Made by a program: the position numbers and the translations under genes. DNA of 64,000 nt from Verrucomicrobiales bacterium (GTDB lineage Bacteria > Verrucomicrobiota > Verrucomicrobiia > Verrucomicrobiales > DEV007): the NCBI GenBank assembly GCA_016795385.1, contig JAEUHI010000072.1, positions 1 to 64,000 on the forward strand, in the 5' to 3' direction. This document shows positions 1 to 7,704 of the stretch, one piece after another. The notes below the pieces were generated by a model. The model saw only the letters and a list, made by a program, of their open reading frames with translations, did no database searches and was not told the origin of the DNA. Each line of letters opens with the position of its first letter. Position 1 is the stretch's first letter.

Positions 1-6
1 CCGCAT

Positions 7-1110
7 TCACGGTTCGGCGACACGCACGGGAAGGGTCGGTTGGGTGGTGAGGGTGAGCCGGACGTCATCGGCATACTGTTCGCCAAAGACCGCCTTCGTG
101 CCAGGCTGGCTCTCCGGTTCGTGGACCATGATGTGGACCACGGCAAAGTCGGCCTCCGCGGGCATGAGCACTTTGGCTCTTCCGAGGTGCCAGGCGTCGG
201 GCGCCCCACCCTCGCTCGGCACGTGGACCATGGCGGTCCCGAGGGCTTTTTCCTGGGAGAACGGCCACCCGGGCACGATCGACGAGGGATCTCCGCTGAA
301 GAGAATGATCCGTCCGAAGAAATTCAGCGCCTCGCCCTTCCCGGCCCGGCCGTCGCGGAAACGCACCGACAATTCGAGGGTGGCGTCGTCGTCGGCTCCG
401 GGAGATTTGAGCGAACGCAGATCGACGAGCTGGAACACGTCGCACGCCGCCGCCCCATAGGCGGGCAGGGTCGGCTCGCGTTCGGCCTCGAGGAAGCGCA
501 GGACTCCTTTCCCCTCCGCCGGAGCCGCCGCTCCATCCGACACGATCTCGGAACGGTCGCCGCTCCAGACGCCGAAGCTCGTTGGCAAACCGGAGGCGAT
601 CACTCCCCCGCCCTTTTCAAAACTCCCGTCGACGAGCGTGAAAAGCCGTGATGCCGTCGCCACGGCCTTGGGATTGGCAAAAGCCCAAACCACCGAGGCA
701 CCGAAAAGCCCGATCACCAGTCCCGCCGCCGCCGCGAGCCAGGGCGGGGTGCCGGTGCGTCGCAGGCGATGTTTCGAGGGAAAGGCCGTGTCGAGGCGTC
801 CCATGATGCGGTCCTCGAATTGCCCGAGGACGGAGGCCTCATCCGCAGACGACGCTGCGTCGCGGGTCCCGATCCGTTCTTCGATGCGCAGCCAACGCGG
901 TTCCCCCGCCTGGACCGCGCGGGTCAGCCCCGCGAGGTGGATTTCGGCAGCGAACTGGCGGCGCAACTCCGCGTCGGATCTCAGCCGCTCGATCCAGAGG
1001 GCCGCGGCTTCTGGATCGGGGGCGGTTTCGCCATGCCAGCAGGCGAGGAGATCGGCGAGTCCGGGGTGAAGCGGATCGGGTCGGGAGGCGTCGGGTGAGT
1101 CAGGGTTCAT
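7..1110 (-). CDS. Putative anti-sigma-type membrane protein with periplasmic sugar-binding-like domain
   Basis: A 367-residue protein with a cytoplasmic N-terminal part (about 1-120), one membrane segment (about 124-144, rich in A/L/G/V) and a beta-rich periplasmic part. The ATG at 1110 was chosen because it overlaps the end of the upstream sigma factor gene by 11 bases, a sign of translational coupling. The periplasmic part starts with a V-D-G-S-F-E motif and looks like the jelly-roll or LamG-like modules common in Planctomycetes and Verrucomicrobia. From the pairing with an ECF sigma factor I infer that it holds or tunes the sigma factor in response to a cell-envelope or carbohydrate signal. 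No recognisable zinc anti-sigma (HxxxCxxC) or FecR domain is visible, so the anti-sigma role rests on context. Confidence 0.6.
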   Translation of the reverse strand: MNPDSPDASRPDPLHPGLADLLACWHGETAPDPEAAALWIERLRSDAELRRQFAAEIHLAGLTRAVQAGEPRWLRIEERIGTRDAASSADEASVLGQFEDRIMGRLDTAFPSKHRLRRTGTPPWLAAAAGLVIGLFGASVVWAFANPKAVATASRLFTLVDGSFEKGGGVIASGLPTSFGVWSGDRSEIVSDGAAAPAEGKGVLRFLEAEREPTLPAYGAAACDVFQLVDLRSLKSPGADDDATLELSVRFRDGRAGKGEALNFFGRIILFSGDPSSIVPGWPFSQEKALGTAMVHVPSEGGAPDAWHLGRAKVLMPAEADFAVVHIMVHEPESQPGTKAVFGEQYADDVRLTLTTQPTLPVRVAEP

Positions 1111-1690
1111 CGGAAACGAGGGGGGAGGTCGCGGCACCGGGAGCCGTCATGCACTTGCGCAGGGCGGCATGGGCGCGGAAACGGGCCTGGTAAAGGGCGT
1201 TGGGTTTGACCCCCAACTCCGCGGCGAGGGTTTCGGATCGTATCCCCTCGAGACCGGCCCGGACGATGCGCCGGAGACGGTCCGGGAGCAGGGCGATGCA
1301 GTGGAGGAGTCGTTCGATCTGGGCGGGGGACGAACCCGCCGACAAGGTCTGGAGCTCCGGATCGACGATCTCAAGTGCTTCCTCGCGAAAGCGGGCGAGG
1401 GCGTCCTCCCGCCGCGTGCGGGCGCGCCAATGGTTGCGGAGCTGGTTCCTCGCGATCCCGAGAAGCCATCCCGCGAAGCGCGGGGGGTCGCAAACGGCGA
1501 GTTTCTCAAAGGCGATCAGAAAGACCTCCTGGGCGAGGTCGTCGGCGTCGTCCTGGTGCGGCAGTCGCGCCGCGAGGTAACCGCGCACGAGGAGTCCATA
1601 CTCCCGGACAATGAGACGGAATCTGTCCGTCTCGCCCCGCAGCACCGCGGCGATGACCCTCTCGACCTGAAACGGAAACTCCTCGTTCAC
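1100..1690 (-). CDS. ECF-type RNA polymerase sigma factor
   Basis: A 196-residue sigma-70 family protein of extracytoplasmic-function size. Region 2 is visible around residues 25-85 (D-D-A-D-D-L-A-Q-E-V-F, then a W-L-x-G-I-A-R-N motif). Region 4 lies at about 125-185 (L-P-D-R-L-R-R-I, then a helix-turn-helix ending in A-L-R-K-C-M). The start is a GTG at 1690; no better ATG exists in frame upstream. It is the first gene of a two-gene unit with the overlapping membrane protein downstream, the usual sigma/anti-sigma layout. The regulon cannot be deduced here. Confidence 0.85.
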   Translation of the reverse strand: MNEEFPFQVERVIAAVLRGETDRFRLIVREYGLLVRGYLAARLPHQDDADDLAQEVFLIAFEKLAVCDPPRFAGWLLGIARNQLRNHWRARTRREDALARFREEALEIVDPELQTLSAGSSPAQIERLLHCIALLPDRLRRIVRAGLEGIRSETLAAELGVKPNALYQARFRAHAALRKCMTAPGAATSPLVSDEP

Positions 1691-1770
1691 ACCCGGGTAT
1701 CGTCCGACGAGGGCCCATTCTTACGAAATTCGGCCCTTCCCATCAGGCGCGATCGAGGAGCGTTCCGCCG

Positions 1771-1813
1771 GAGAAGAAAAAGCCCTGTCCACGGTGCATC
1801 CGCGGACAGGGCT
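1771..1813 (-). terminator. Rho-independent terminator of the outer-membrane protein gene
   Basis: A perfect 10-bp stem (1781-1790 pairing with 1804-1813, AGCCCTGTCC/GGACAGGGCT) with a 13-base loop. On the minus strand it is followed by a T-rich tail (1771-1780). It lies about 40 bases past the stop of the minus-strand gene ending at 1852. Confidence 0.8.
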
Positions 1814-1851
1814 GTAGAGGAAAAGTGGGTGTTGAACTTTTGGATTCCGAA

Positions 1852-2634
1852 TCAGAAAGAGACACGGGCACCGACCAGCACCGAGTGGCTCGTCGGATTT
1901 TCGTCCGTGGTGTTGCTGAAGTCACCGAAATCCGTGGTGAAGGTTTGGTCGTCGAGGACGAGGTAACGATACTGGGTGAAGAGCGCGAGGCTTTCCGTGA
2001 TCGGGAAATCGATACCAGCGATGAGCTGCCAGGCGAAACCGTCGTCGGTGGAGCCGTAGTTGATGGTGTCGATGTCACCATCCATCGTCGTCCAGGCCCA
2101 GCCGATACCGCCACCGAAGTAACCGGTCGCGGAGCCGAAGGGCACTTCCTTCAGGTAGTTCACCATGACGGTCTTCGTCGAAAGATCGAAGTTCGCGGGC
2201 AGGGCGAATCCGGCGTACTGGAGCGAATCAACTCCGTTGCTGAGGTAGGAACCTTCCAACTCGAAGCGGCTGCCACCGAAAAGACCCGAGTAGCGGCCGA
2301 TACCACCACCGAAGGACCAACCGTTGTCCGTATCCCAGTTCATGGGGACGTTCGCGGGATCGAAAGCGGGATTGGTGTGCATGCCGGTCGGGCAATAGGC
2401 CATCCAGGCGGGATCGCTCATGTCGAAAGCGCCGGTGTTTTCCCAGCTCGAACCGAAGACGAAGCCGCCGTATCCAAAGACGTATCCGCGGTGGGCGGAC
2501 GAGGCGACCGGCATCTTGGGGGCCGGGGATTTCGAGCTGAGGCGATAGCCGGTGCCGGCGGTCGCGACAGTGGAGGACGCCAGCAAAGCGGTGGCGATGA
2601 CAAGAGTGAGATTCCGAATATTCAGCTTTTCCAT
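1852..2634 (-). CDS. Outer-membrane beta-barrel protein
   Basis: A 260-residue protein with an N-terminal signal peptide (hydrophobic stretch at about 9-25, cleavage near T-A-G). Alternating aromatic and small residues run through the rest of the protein (Y-V-F-G-Y-G-G-F-V-F-G), and it ends in Phe (G-A-R-V-S-F), the typical signature for BAM-mediated insertion. Glycine/aromatic content and length fit an OmpW/opacity-type 8-stranded porin-like barrel. It stands alone between a strong terminator and a long AT-rich leader, which suggests a well-expressed monocistronic gene. Substrate and role are unknown. Confidence 0.75.
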   Translation of the reverse strand: MEKLNIRNLTLVIATALLASSTVATAGTGYRLSSKSPAPKMPVASSAHRGYVFGYGGFVFGSSWENTGAFDMSDPAWMAYCPTGMHTNPAFDPANVPMNWDTDNGWSFGGGIGRYSGLFGGSRFELEGSYLSNGVDSLQYAGFALPANFDLSTKTVMVNYLKEVPFGSATGYFGGGIGWAWTTMDGDIDTINYGSTDDGFAWQLIAGIDFPITESLALFTQYRYLVLDDQTFTTDFGDFSNTTDENPTSHSVLVGARVSF

Positions 2635-2818
2635 AATTTAAATTATTACGATTTTTATAGAAAAGCAAATTTTGAACGAGAAATTTTGTATTTTCGAAGA
2701 TTTTTCTAAAAACTTCCCCACCCTCGGAAAGCCGGAATCAGTCCGCGGGCACCAAATTGAGCCTGCCAAGGGCGGGATTGATGGTTTATTGCGGGAGGTT
2801 CTCTCCTTCGCCGCAGAC
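2635..2818. promoter_or_regulatory. AT-rich divergent promoter region between the barrel protein and rlmN
   Basis: The first 75 bases are strikingly AT-rich in an otherwise GC-rich window and contain the palindrome TAATTTAAATTA just before the barrel gene start. On the minus strand a TATAAA (about 20 bases upstream of the start) could serve as a -10 element. No ribosome binding site is obvious before either start. Confidence 0.4.
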
Positions 2819-3910
2819 ATGGCCGACTCTTCCCGCCTCCCTTCCGCTTTCGGCCTCACCCTCGACGATTGGGTCGAGTGGGCCGAAGCACGTGGCCAGA
2901 GCAAATTCCGCGCGAAGCAGATCGTCGAATGGCTCTACCAGAAGCGCGCGAAGACCTGGGATGAGATGTCGAATCTCCCCCAAGGGCTGCGCGACGAGCT
3001 CAAAGCCGCGTTTTCTCTTGATCGGCTCTCCGTAGTCCGGCTCACCGGTTCGAAGGACACGACCCGGAAATTTCTCTTCCGCCTTCATGACGGCCGCCTC
3101 GTCGAGACGGTGAAAATCCCCGCGAACGTCCATTTCGACGGCGGCCAGAGCGACCGGATCACCCTCTGTGTCTCCAGCCAGGTCGGCTGCGCCTACGATT
3201 GCAAGTTCTGCGCGAGCGGTCTCGCGGGATTCACCCGCAATCTCGAGGTCGAGGAAATCGTCGGTCAGGTCATGGCAGCCGAGGAGGAATCCGGCGAGTC
3301 GGTGCGGAATCTCGTCTTCATGGGCATGGGCGAGCCGCTCGCCAATTTCACCCGGTTGACCAAGGCCATCACCATTCTCAACGCGCCGTGGGGCCTGAAC
3401 ATCGGGGCGCGTCACATGACCGTCTCCACCAGCGGCCTCGCCCCCCAGATCGAAAAGCTCGCCGAAGTGCCCATCCAGATCCGGCTCGCCATCTCCCTGC
3501 ACGGAGCGAGCGACGAGGTGCGCGATCAGATCATGCCGGTGAACAAGAAGTATCCCATTTCCCGGCTCTTCGCCGCCCTCGAGGTCTGGCGCGAGAAGAA
3601 GAAACAGAAGATCACCCTCGAATACATTCTCATCGAGGGCGTCAACGATTCCCTCGCTCAGGCAAGCCTGCTTGCGAAGCGGGCCAAGGGCCTCGATGCC
3701 AAGGTGAACCTGATCCCTTACAATACCGTCGAAGGATTGCCCTGGAGTCGTCCGACCGAAGCCCAGCAGGAGGCTTTTCTCCAGGTCCTCACCCGCGCCG
3801 GCGTCGTCGCGACCCTGCGGCGCGAAAAAGGCCACGACATCTCCGCCGCCTGCGGGCAGTTGCGCCTGCAGCAGGAAACGGCCGAGGGCATCGTGGCGGT
3901 GGACCGCTGA
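2819..3910 (+). CDS. rlmN: 23S rRNA (adenine2503-C2)/tRNA (adenine37-C2) methyltransferase RlmN
   Basis: A 363-residue radical-SAM methyltransferase that methylates C2 of A2503 in 23S rRNA and of A37 in some tRNAs. The radical-SAM cluster motif is C124-x3-C128-x2-C131 (in C-A-Y-D-C-K-F-C). The G-M-G-E-P-L motif follows, and the conserved C-terminal A-A-C-G-Q-L carries the cysteine that resolves the methyl-enzyme intermediate. The ATG at 2819 (M-A-D-S-S-R) gives the usual family length; an in-frame start at 2672 would add a 49-residue tail read from the AT-rich promoter and is rejected. It converges on the next gene with a gap of 3 bases. Confidence 0.95.
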   Translation: MADSSRLPSAFGLTLDDWVEWAEARGQSKFRAKQIVEWLYQKRAKTWDEMSNLPQGLRDELKAAFSLDRLSVVRLTGSKDTTRKFLFRLHDGRLVETVKIPANVHFDGGQSDRITLCVSSQVGCAYDCKFCASGLAGFTRNLEVEEIVGQVMAAEEESGESVRNLVFMGMGEPLANFTRLTKAITILNAPWGLNIGARHMTVSTSGLAPQIEKLAEVPIQIRLAISLHGASDEVRDQIMPVNKKYPISRLFAALEVWREKKKQKITLEYILIEGVNDSLAQASLLAKRAKGLDAKVNLIPYNTVEGLPWSRPTEAQQEAFLQVLTRAGVVATLRREKGHDISAACGQLRLQQETAEGIVAVDR

Positions 3911-3913
3911 CGC

Positions 3914-4684
3914 TCACTCGAGGTGCAGCTCGATGCGGTTCACGTATTCGACCTCGCCGATGTTCAGCGAATAGGCCTTGGGCGTCGCCTTGGAAAGAAC
4001 CTCGGGGCTCGTCGCTTTGAGGCGATCGGGCTCCAACGCGCTGTTCGCCTTGAGCCAATCGATGAGAGCGAGCGTGCGGGACCATGCCCTCTCCTTCCCA
4101 CCTTCCTCGAGCGGATCGTAGAGCGACTTCACCGTCACGTTTTTCTTCAGCGTCCGTTCGAGATACTCCACGACGGATTCCAAGGCCGGCTCGGCGAGCG
4201 GTTCGATTTTCGTTTCCTCGCCGGAGATGAAGAGATCGTCCGCGGGGAGATTGATCCGGGCCCGGGCGGCTGATTCAGCCACGCCCAGTTCGTCGCGGAG
4301 CTCGGCGAGACGTTTGATCGTCGCGACATCGAGCGGAGGAGGCGTCACCTCCACGCGCTGGATGGCGACCACGTTCGTATCCGGTGCCGGGGTCATGATC
4401 GGCTCGGATGAAGTCGAGATCGACGCCTTGCCCGGGGGCGACGCGGGAACCGTGACCTGGGAAACATTCGACTTGTCGCGAATCGAGGACGTCAGCGGGG
4501 CGACGGGCGCGACAGGAGCCGGTGCCGTAACGACCGCGTTCGTTTCATCGAGCGTGCTCGACGATCGCGCCGGGATCACCACTCCCCGCTGCTGCGGGTA
4601 GGCGGAGGTGGCCGTGAGAAAAAGAGACAGCGCACCCGCGGTGACGCAGGCACGCCCCGTCCGGAGCAGGGTGGGTGTTTTCAT
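3914..4684 (-). CDS. Secreted protein, remotely OmpA-like C-terminus
   Basis: A 256-residue protein with a clear signal peptide (M-K-T-P-T-L-L, then a hydrophobic stretch ending T-S-A-Y-P). A low-complexity Pro/Ala/Thr/Val linker follows, then a C-terminal domain of about 130 residues. That domain (D-L-F-I-S-G, P-A-L-E-S-V-V-E-Y-L, R-T-L-A-L-I-D-W-L) has the rhythm of an OmpA/MotB peptidoglycan-binding domain. The diagnostic Asp/Arg residues are not clearly present, so this is a weak assignment. The ATG at 4684 is preferred to an upstream in-frame start because it begins a normal signal peptide. Confidence 0.55.
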   Translation of the reverse strand: MKTPTLLRTGRACVTAGALSLFLTATSAYPQQRGVVIPARSSSTLDETNAVVTAPAPVAPVAPLTSSIRDKSNVSQVTVPASPPGKASISTSSEPIMTPAPDTNVVAIQRVEVTPPPLDVATIKRLAELRDELGVAESAARARINLPADDLFISGEETKIEPLAEPALESVVEYLERTLKKNVTVKSLYDPLEEGGKERAWSRTLALIDWLKANSALEPDRLKATSPEVLSKATPKAYSLNIGEVEYVNRIELHLE

Positions 4685-4768
4685 GGCTGTGTGGCGGGTA
4701 ACCAAAAGGATTTGCCATGAGCCGCCCCGGCGTGACAGCGAGCCCGGATTCGGAACCGGTTGAAGCGC

Positions 4769-5197
4769 CTACTTCGCCATTTGATCCTTCAGACAGGTTT
4801 CAATCCGCGCTGCCCAATCATCGAGGTCGGCTCGCTCGGTTTTGCTCCCTTTTCCGCCGAAGCGCAGACCATCCCCCTTTCGCCGGGGAATGACGTGCAG
4901 ATGGATGTGCGGCACCTCCTGCCCCGCATCCGGTCCGTCGCAGAGCAGCCAGTTGATTCCCGTCACTGAAGGATCCGTCGCCCGGATCGCCAGACCGATC
5001 TCCTGGCCCAGCGCGGTGACGCGTGCGAGGATTTCCGGCGGCAGATCGGAGAGCGAAGCGACCTCCCGCACCGGCACCACCAGCGTGTGCCCCGGCGTAA
5101 GCGGCTGGATGTCGAGAAACGCCGCCACCACCTCGTCGCGATGGACGAAGCTGGCGGGGAGTTCGTTCTGGAGGATGCGGGTGAAGATGGAGGGCAT
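4769..5197 (-). CDS. HIT family nucleotide hydrolase/transferase
   Basis: A 142-residue histidine-triad protein of the Hint/PKCI branch. The catalytic signature H97-I-H99-L-H101-V-I is intact, preceded by the family's P-G-H-T-L-V-V-P and G-P-D-A-G-Q-E-V-P-H blocks. Such proteins cleave nucleoside phosphoramidates or AMP-lysine. The ATG at 5197 (M-P-S-I-F) gives the standard length; an upstream in-frame start adds 21 residues without similarity to the family. It stands alone. Confidence 0.9.
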   Translation of the reverse strand: MPSIFTRILQNELPASFVHRDEVVAAFLDIQPLTPGHTLVVPVREVASLSDLPPEILARVTALGQEIGLAIRATDPSVTGINWLLCDGPDAGQEVPHIHLHVIPRRKGDGLRFGGKGSKTERADLDDWAARIETCLKDQMAK

Positions 5198-5402
5198 GGG
5201 GAAGGTTACTCTACTTTCGTGAAAGATGGTGGAGCGAGATTCCTTTCTCCCCCACTTCACGCCGTATCAATTGTCTCTTTGTCGATGAAGGCAGTCTACG
5301 ATTCGGTAGTATGCCGACTCCGGAAACTTCGAGCGCTTCATCCATCAATGCACTTTGAAGGATTCCGACGCCGGTTGGGGATGATCGAGAAAACGAATCT
5401 CG

Positions 5403-5756
5403 CTATGGCGATTCCGAAGCAGGAGCGTTTACTTCGCGAGCACGCCAGCAGAATATCACAAAGAGGCCTGCTGTGATGAACATGGACGGATGCAAGAGGA
5501 TCTGGAGGGGCTCCGCCATGGATGTGAATGCCTCGACGGCAGACGCCCAGATCTGCGGGGCCAGCTTCGAGATGACATACGCCGGAATCGAAAGCGCGTA
5601 CCACACCACCTGGTTCACCAAAAGCAGAACCGGGGGAGCCACCGTCCCATAGAGAAGCGCTCCAAACAAATCTCCTTTGACCAACCAGCCAGCCATGAAA
5701 CATACCCCGAAGGCAATCCACAGTCCTGGGCTGGCGAGCAACTCTCCAACAGTCAT
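5403..5756 (-). CDS. Hypothetical small membrane protein
   Basis: A protein of about 117 residues with three to four predicted hydrophobic segments (near 8-28, 30-60 and 88-108) and no recognised motif. The start at 5756 (M-T-V-G-E-L-L) is the first ATG; a TTG three codons upstream is also possible. The flanking DNA (5198-5402) is less GC-biased than neighbouring genes and shows no gene, which hints at a recently acquired or poorly conserved stretch. Function unknown. Confidence 0.5.
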   Translation of the reverse strand: MTVGELLASPGLWIAFGVCFMAGWLVKGDLFGALLYGTVAPPVLLLVNQVVWYALSIPAYVISKLAPQIWASAVEAFTSMAEPLQILLHPSMFITAGLFVIFCWRAREVNAPASESP

Positions 5757-5868
5757 GAGAGTCAATCATCGCATAGGATCGACCACACGCGATGATAAAA
5801 CCAAGGATCGATTGTCCCAAACTGGAGCTGCGACTGCGCGACCGATCTTCTTACAAACCACCCCACCC

Positions 5869-5887
5869 GGCGGAATGCAATTCCGCC
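5869..5887. repeat. Perfect inverted repeat (REP-like hairpin)
   Basis: GGCGGAA-TGCAA-TTCCGCC forms a 7-bp perfect stem, extendable by A-T pairs, about 38 bases past the stop of pntB. No T-run follows on either strand, so it is not a classical terminator. Its form is that of a dispersed REP-type element, which cannot be confirmed from one copy. Confidence 0.45.
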
Positions 5888-5896
5888 CTACGCCAC

Positions 5897-5917
5897 CACC
5901 CGTGACCCGTGACCTGT
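5897..5917. repeat. Heptad tandem repeat, array 1
   Basis: Three 7-bp units which on the minus strand read ACAGGTC-ACGGGTC-ACGGGTG, ending just before the pntB stop codon region. The same heptad type recurs at 7639-7672 and 63222-63297. Confidence 0.5.
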
Positions 5918-5924
5918 GCCCACC

Positions 5925-7292
5925 TCACCCCTTGAACTGCGCCACCAACCCGGTGATCGTCTCCTTCGCGTCGCCGTAGATCATGCGGCAGTTTTCGCGG
6001 AAGAAGAGGGCGTTTTCCAGGCCGGAGAAACCGCTGCCCTTGCCGCGCTTCAGCGCGAAGACGGTGCGGGCCTCGTGGGCGTTGATGATGGGCATGCCGT
6101 AGATGGGGCTGCTCGGGTCATCGGCGGCGGCGGGGTTCACGACGTCGTTGGCACCGATGATCATGACGACGTCGACCTGGTTCATGGTCGGATTCACGGC
6201 GTCCATCTCGCAGAGTTGCTCATAGGGCACATCGGCCTCGGCGAGGAGCACGTTCATGTGTCCGGGCATGCGGCCGGCGACAGGGTGGATGGCGAAACGG
6301 ACTTCGGCGCCGTTTTTCTCAAGCAGCGATCCGAGTTCCTTCACGGCATGCTGCGCTTGGGCGACGGCCATGCCATAGCCGGGCACAAAGACGACATTCT
6401 GCGCGGCCTCGAGCACGTAGTAGGCGTCCTCGATCGAGACCCCTTTCATCTCGCCCTCGACGGCCTTGCCGGCCGGTCCGCCCGCGGCTCCGAAGCCGCC
6501 GAAGAGGACGTTGCCGAAGGTGCGGTTCATCGCCTTGCACATGATGATGGTGAGGATGATCCCGGAGGTGCCGACGAGACAGCCCGCGACGATGAGGACC
6601 TTGTTGAGGATGACAAATCCGGCCGCGGCTCCGGCGAGTCCGGAGAAGCTGTTGAGGAAAGCGATGATCACCGGCATGTCACCACCACCGATGGGCAACA
6701 CGCCGAGCACGCCGAGGGCGAGGGAAAGGATAATGATGGCGTAAAGCGCCCAGGCCGAACCCTGCATCACGTAGACGACGCCGAGGACGAGGAGGGCGAC
6801 AAAGAGGACCGCGTTGACCGCCTTTTGACCGGGGAAGAGCGTGGGACGTCCGCTCATTTTTCCGGCGAGCTTGAGGTAGGCGACGAAGCTGCCGGTGAAG
6901 GTGACGCCGCCGATGAGGATGGCGGAGTAGATGGCGATCTGGGTGACGGGATCGGTGTTTTTACCGAACTCGAATTCCGCCCAACCGACGAGGACGGAAG
7001 CGAGGCCGCCGAAGCCGTTGAAAAGGGCGACGAGCTCGGGCATACCGGTCATCTGCACCCGCACCGCCCAGACCCATCCGATCACGGTGCCGATGGCGAC
7101 GCCGGCGAGGATCAGCTTGTAATCGACGACTTCCTTGTAGAAGAGCGTCGCGACCATGGCGATGAGCATGCCCACGGCGGAGAGCAGGTTGCCCTTCCGC
7201 GCCGTAGCGGCATTGCCGAGCATCTTGATCCCGAAGATGAAAAGGATCGAGGCGACAATGTAGGCCAGATCAATGTACTGTTTCAGATCCAT
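5925..7292 (-). CDS. pntB: NAD(P) transhydrogenase subunit beta
   Basis: A 455-residue inner-membrane protein, close to the usual 460. The N-terminal two thirds form the multi-helix domain II that conducts protons. The C-terminal third is the NADP(H)-binding domain III, recognisable by G-Y-G-M-A-V-A-Q-A-Q and G-H-M-N-V-L-L-A-E-A-D. With PntAA and PntAB it couples proton entry to hydride transfer from NADH to NADP+, supplying NADPH. It is the last gene of the pntAA-pntAB-pntB unit, 54 bases after pntAB. Confidence 0.95.
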   Translation of the reverse strand: MDLKQYIDLAYIVASILFIFGIKMLGNAATARKGNLLSAVGMLIAMVATLFYKEVVDYKLILAGVAIGTVIGWVWAVRVQMTGMPELVALFNGFGGLASVLVGWAEFEFGKNTDPVTQIAIYSAILIGGVTFTGSFVAYLKLAGKMSGRPTLFPGQKAVNAVLFVALLVLGVVYVMQGSAWALYAIIILSLALGVLGVLPIGGGDMPVIIAFLNSFSGLAGAAAGFVILNKVLIVAGCLVGTSGIILTIIMCKAMNRTFGNVLFGGFGAAGGPAGKAVEGEMKGVSIEDAYYVLEAAQNVVFVPGYGMAVAQAQHAVKELGSLLEKNGAEVRFAIHPVAGRMPGHMNVLLAEADVPYEQLCEMDAVNPTMNQVDVVMIIGANDVVNPAAADDPSSPIYGMPIINAHEARTVFALKRGKGSGFSGLENALFFRENCRMIYGDAKETITGLVAQFKG

Positions 7293-7346
7293 GGAAGCGG
7301 AGCAAAGAGGGTTGGGTCGGAGAACGAAGAGGGTTGGATCGCGGGG

Positions 7347-7631
7347 TTACTTGCCCTTCTTCTTGAACATCCCGAGCATGCGGTCGGTGACGAGGTAACC
7401 GCCGACGACGTTGATCATGGCGAGAATGATGGCTGCGAAGCCGAGCCACTTGCCGAACTCGCCCTCGGCGACGCCACAGGCGAGCAGGGCGCCGACCACG
7501 GTGATGCCGGAGATGGCGTTCGAGCCCGACATCAGCGGGGTGTGGAGCTGGCTGGGGACCTTCTGGATTAGCTCGAAGCCGAGGAAGGCGGCGAGGACGA
7601 AGACGAAGAGGAGGAGAACGAGGGTGTCCAT
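7347..7631 (-). CDS. pntAB: NAD(P) transhydrogenase subunit alpha, part 2 (membrane part)
   Basis: A 94-residue protein of three to four membrane helices that corresponds to the C-terminal membrane segment of the single-chain PntA of E. coli. The motif H-T-P-L-M-S-G-S-N-A-I-S-G-I is typical. A separate gene for this part is the arrangement seen in Rhodospirillum rubrum and many other bacteria. It sits between pntAA and pntB in the same orientation. Confidence 0.93.
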   Translation of the reverse strand: MDTLVLLLFVFVLAAFLGFELIQKVPSQLHTPLMSGSNAISGITVVGALLACGVAEGEFGKWLGFAAIILAMINVVGGYLVTDRMLGMFKKKGK

Positions 7632-7638
7632 GGGGGGC

Positions 7639-7672
7639 AGAGGTCAGAAGTCACGGGTCACGGGTCACGAGG
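7639..7672. repeat. Heptad tandem repeat, array 2
   Basis: About five 7-bp units (AGAGGTC, AGAAGTC, ACGGGTC, ACGGGTC, ACGAGG) in the 73-base gap between pntAA and pntAB, 7 bases upstream of the pntAB start. Units match those of arrays at 5897 and 63222. Confidence 0.55.
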
Positions 7673-7704
7673 AGGAAGCGATTAGCTGATAGCGGTTTGG
7701 CTGT

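Noticed and set aside
5198..5402. Possible small gene in the gap between the HIT protein and the small membrane protein
   Set aside because: Open frames here lack motifs and overlap in conflicting frames; no start with a ribosome binding site.
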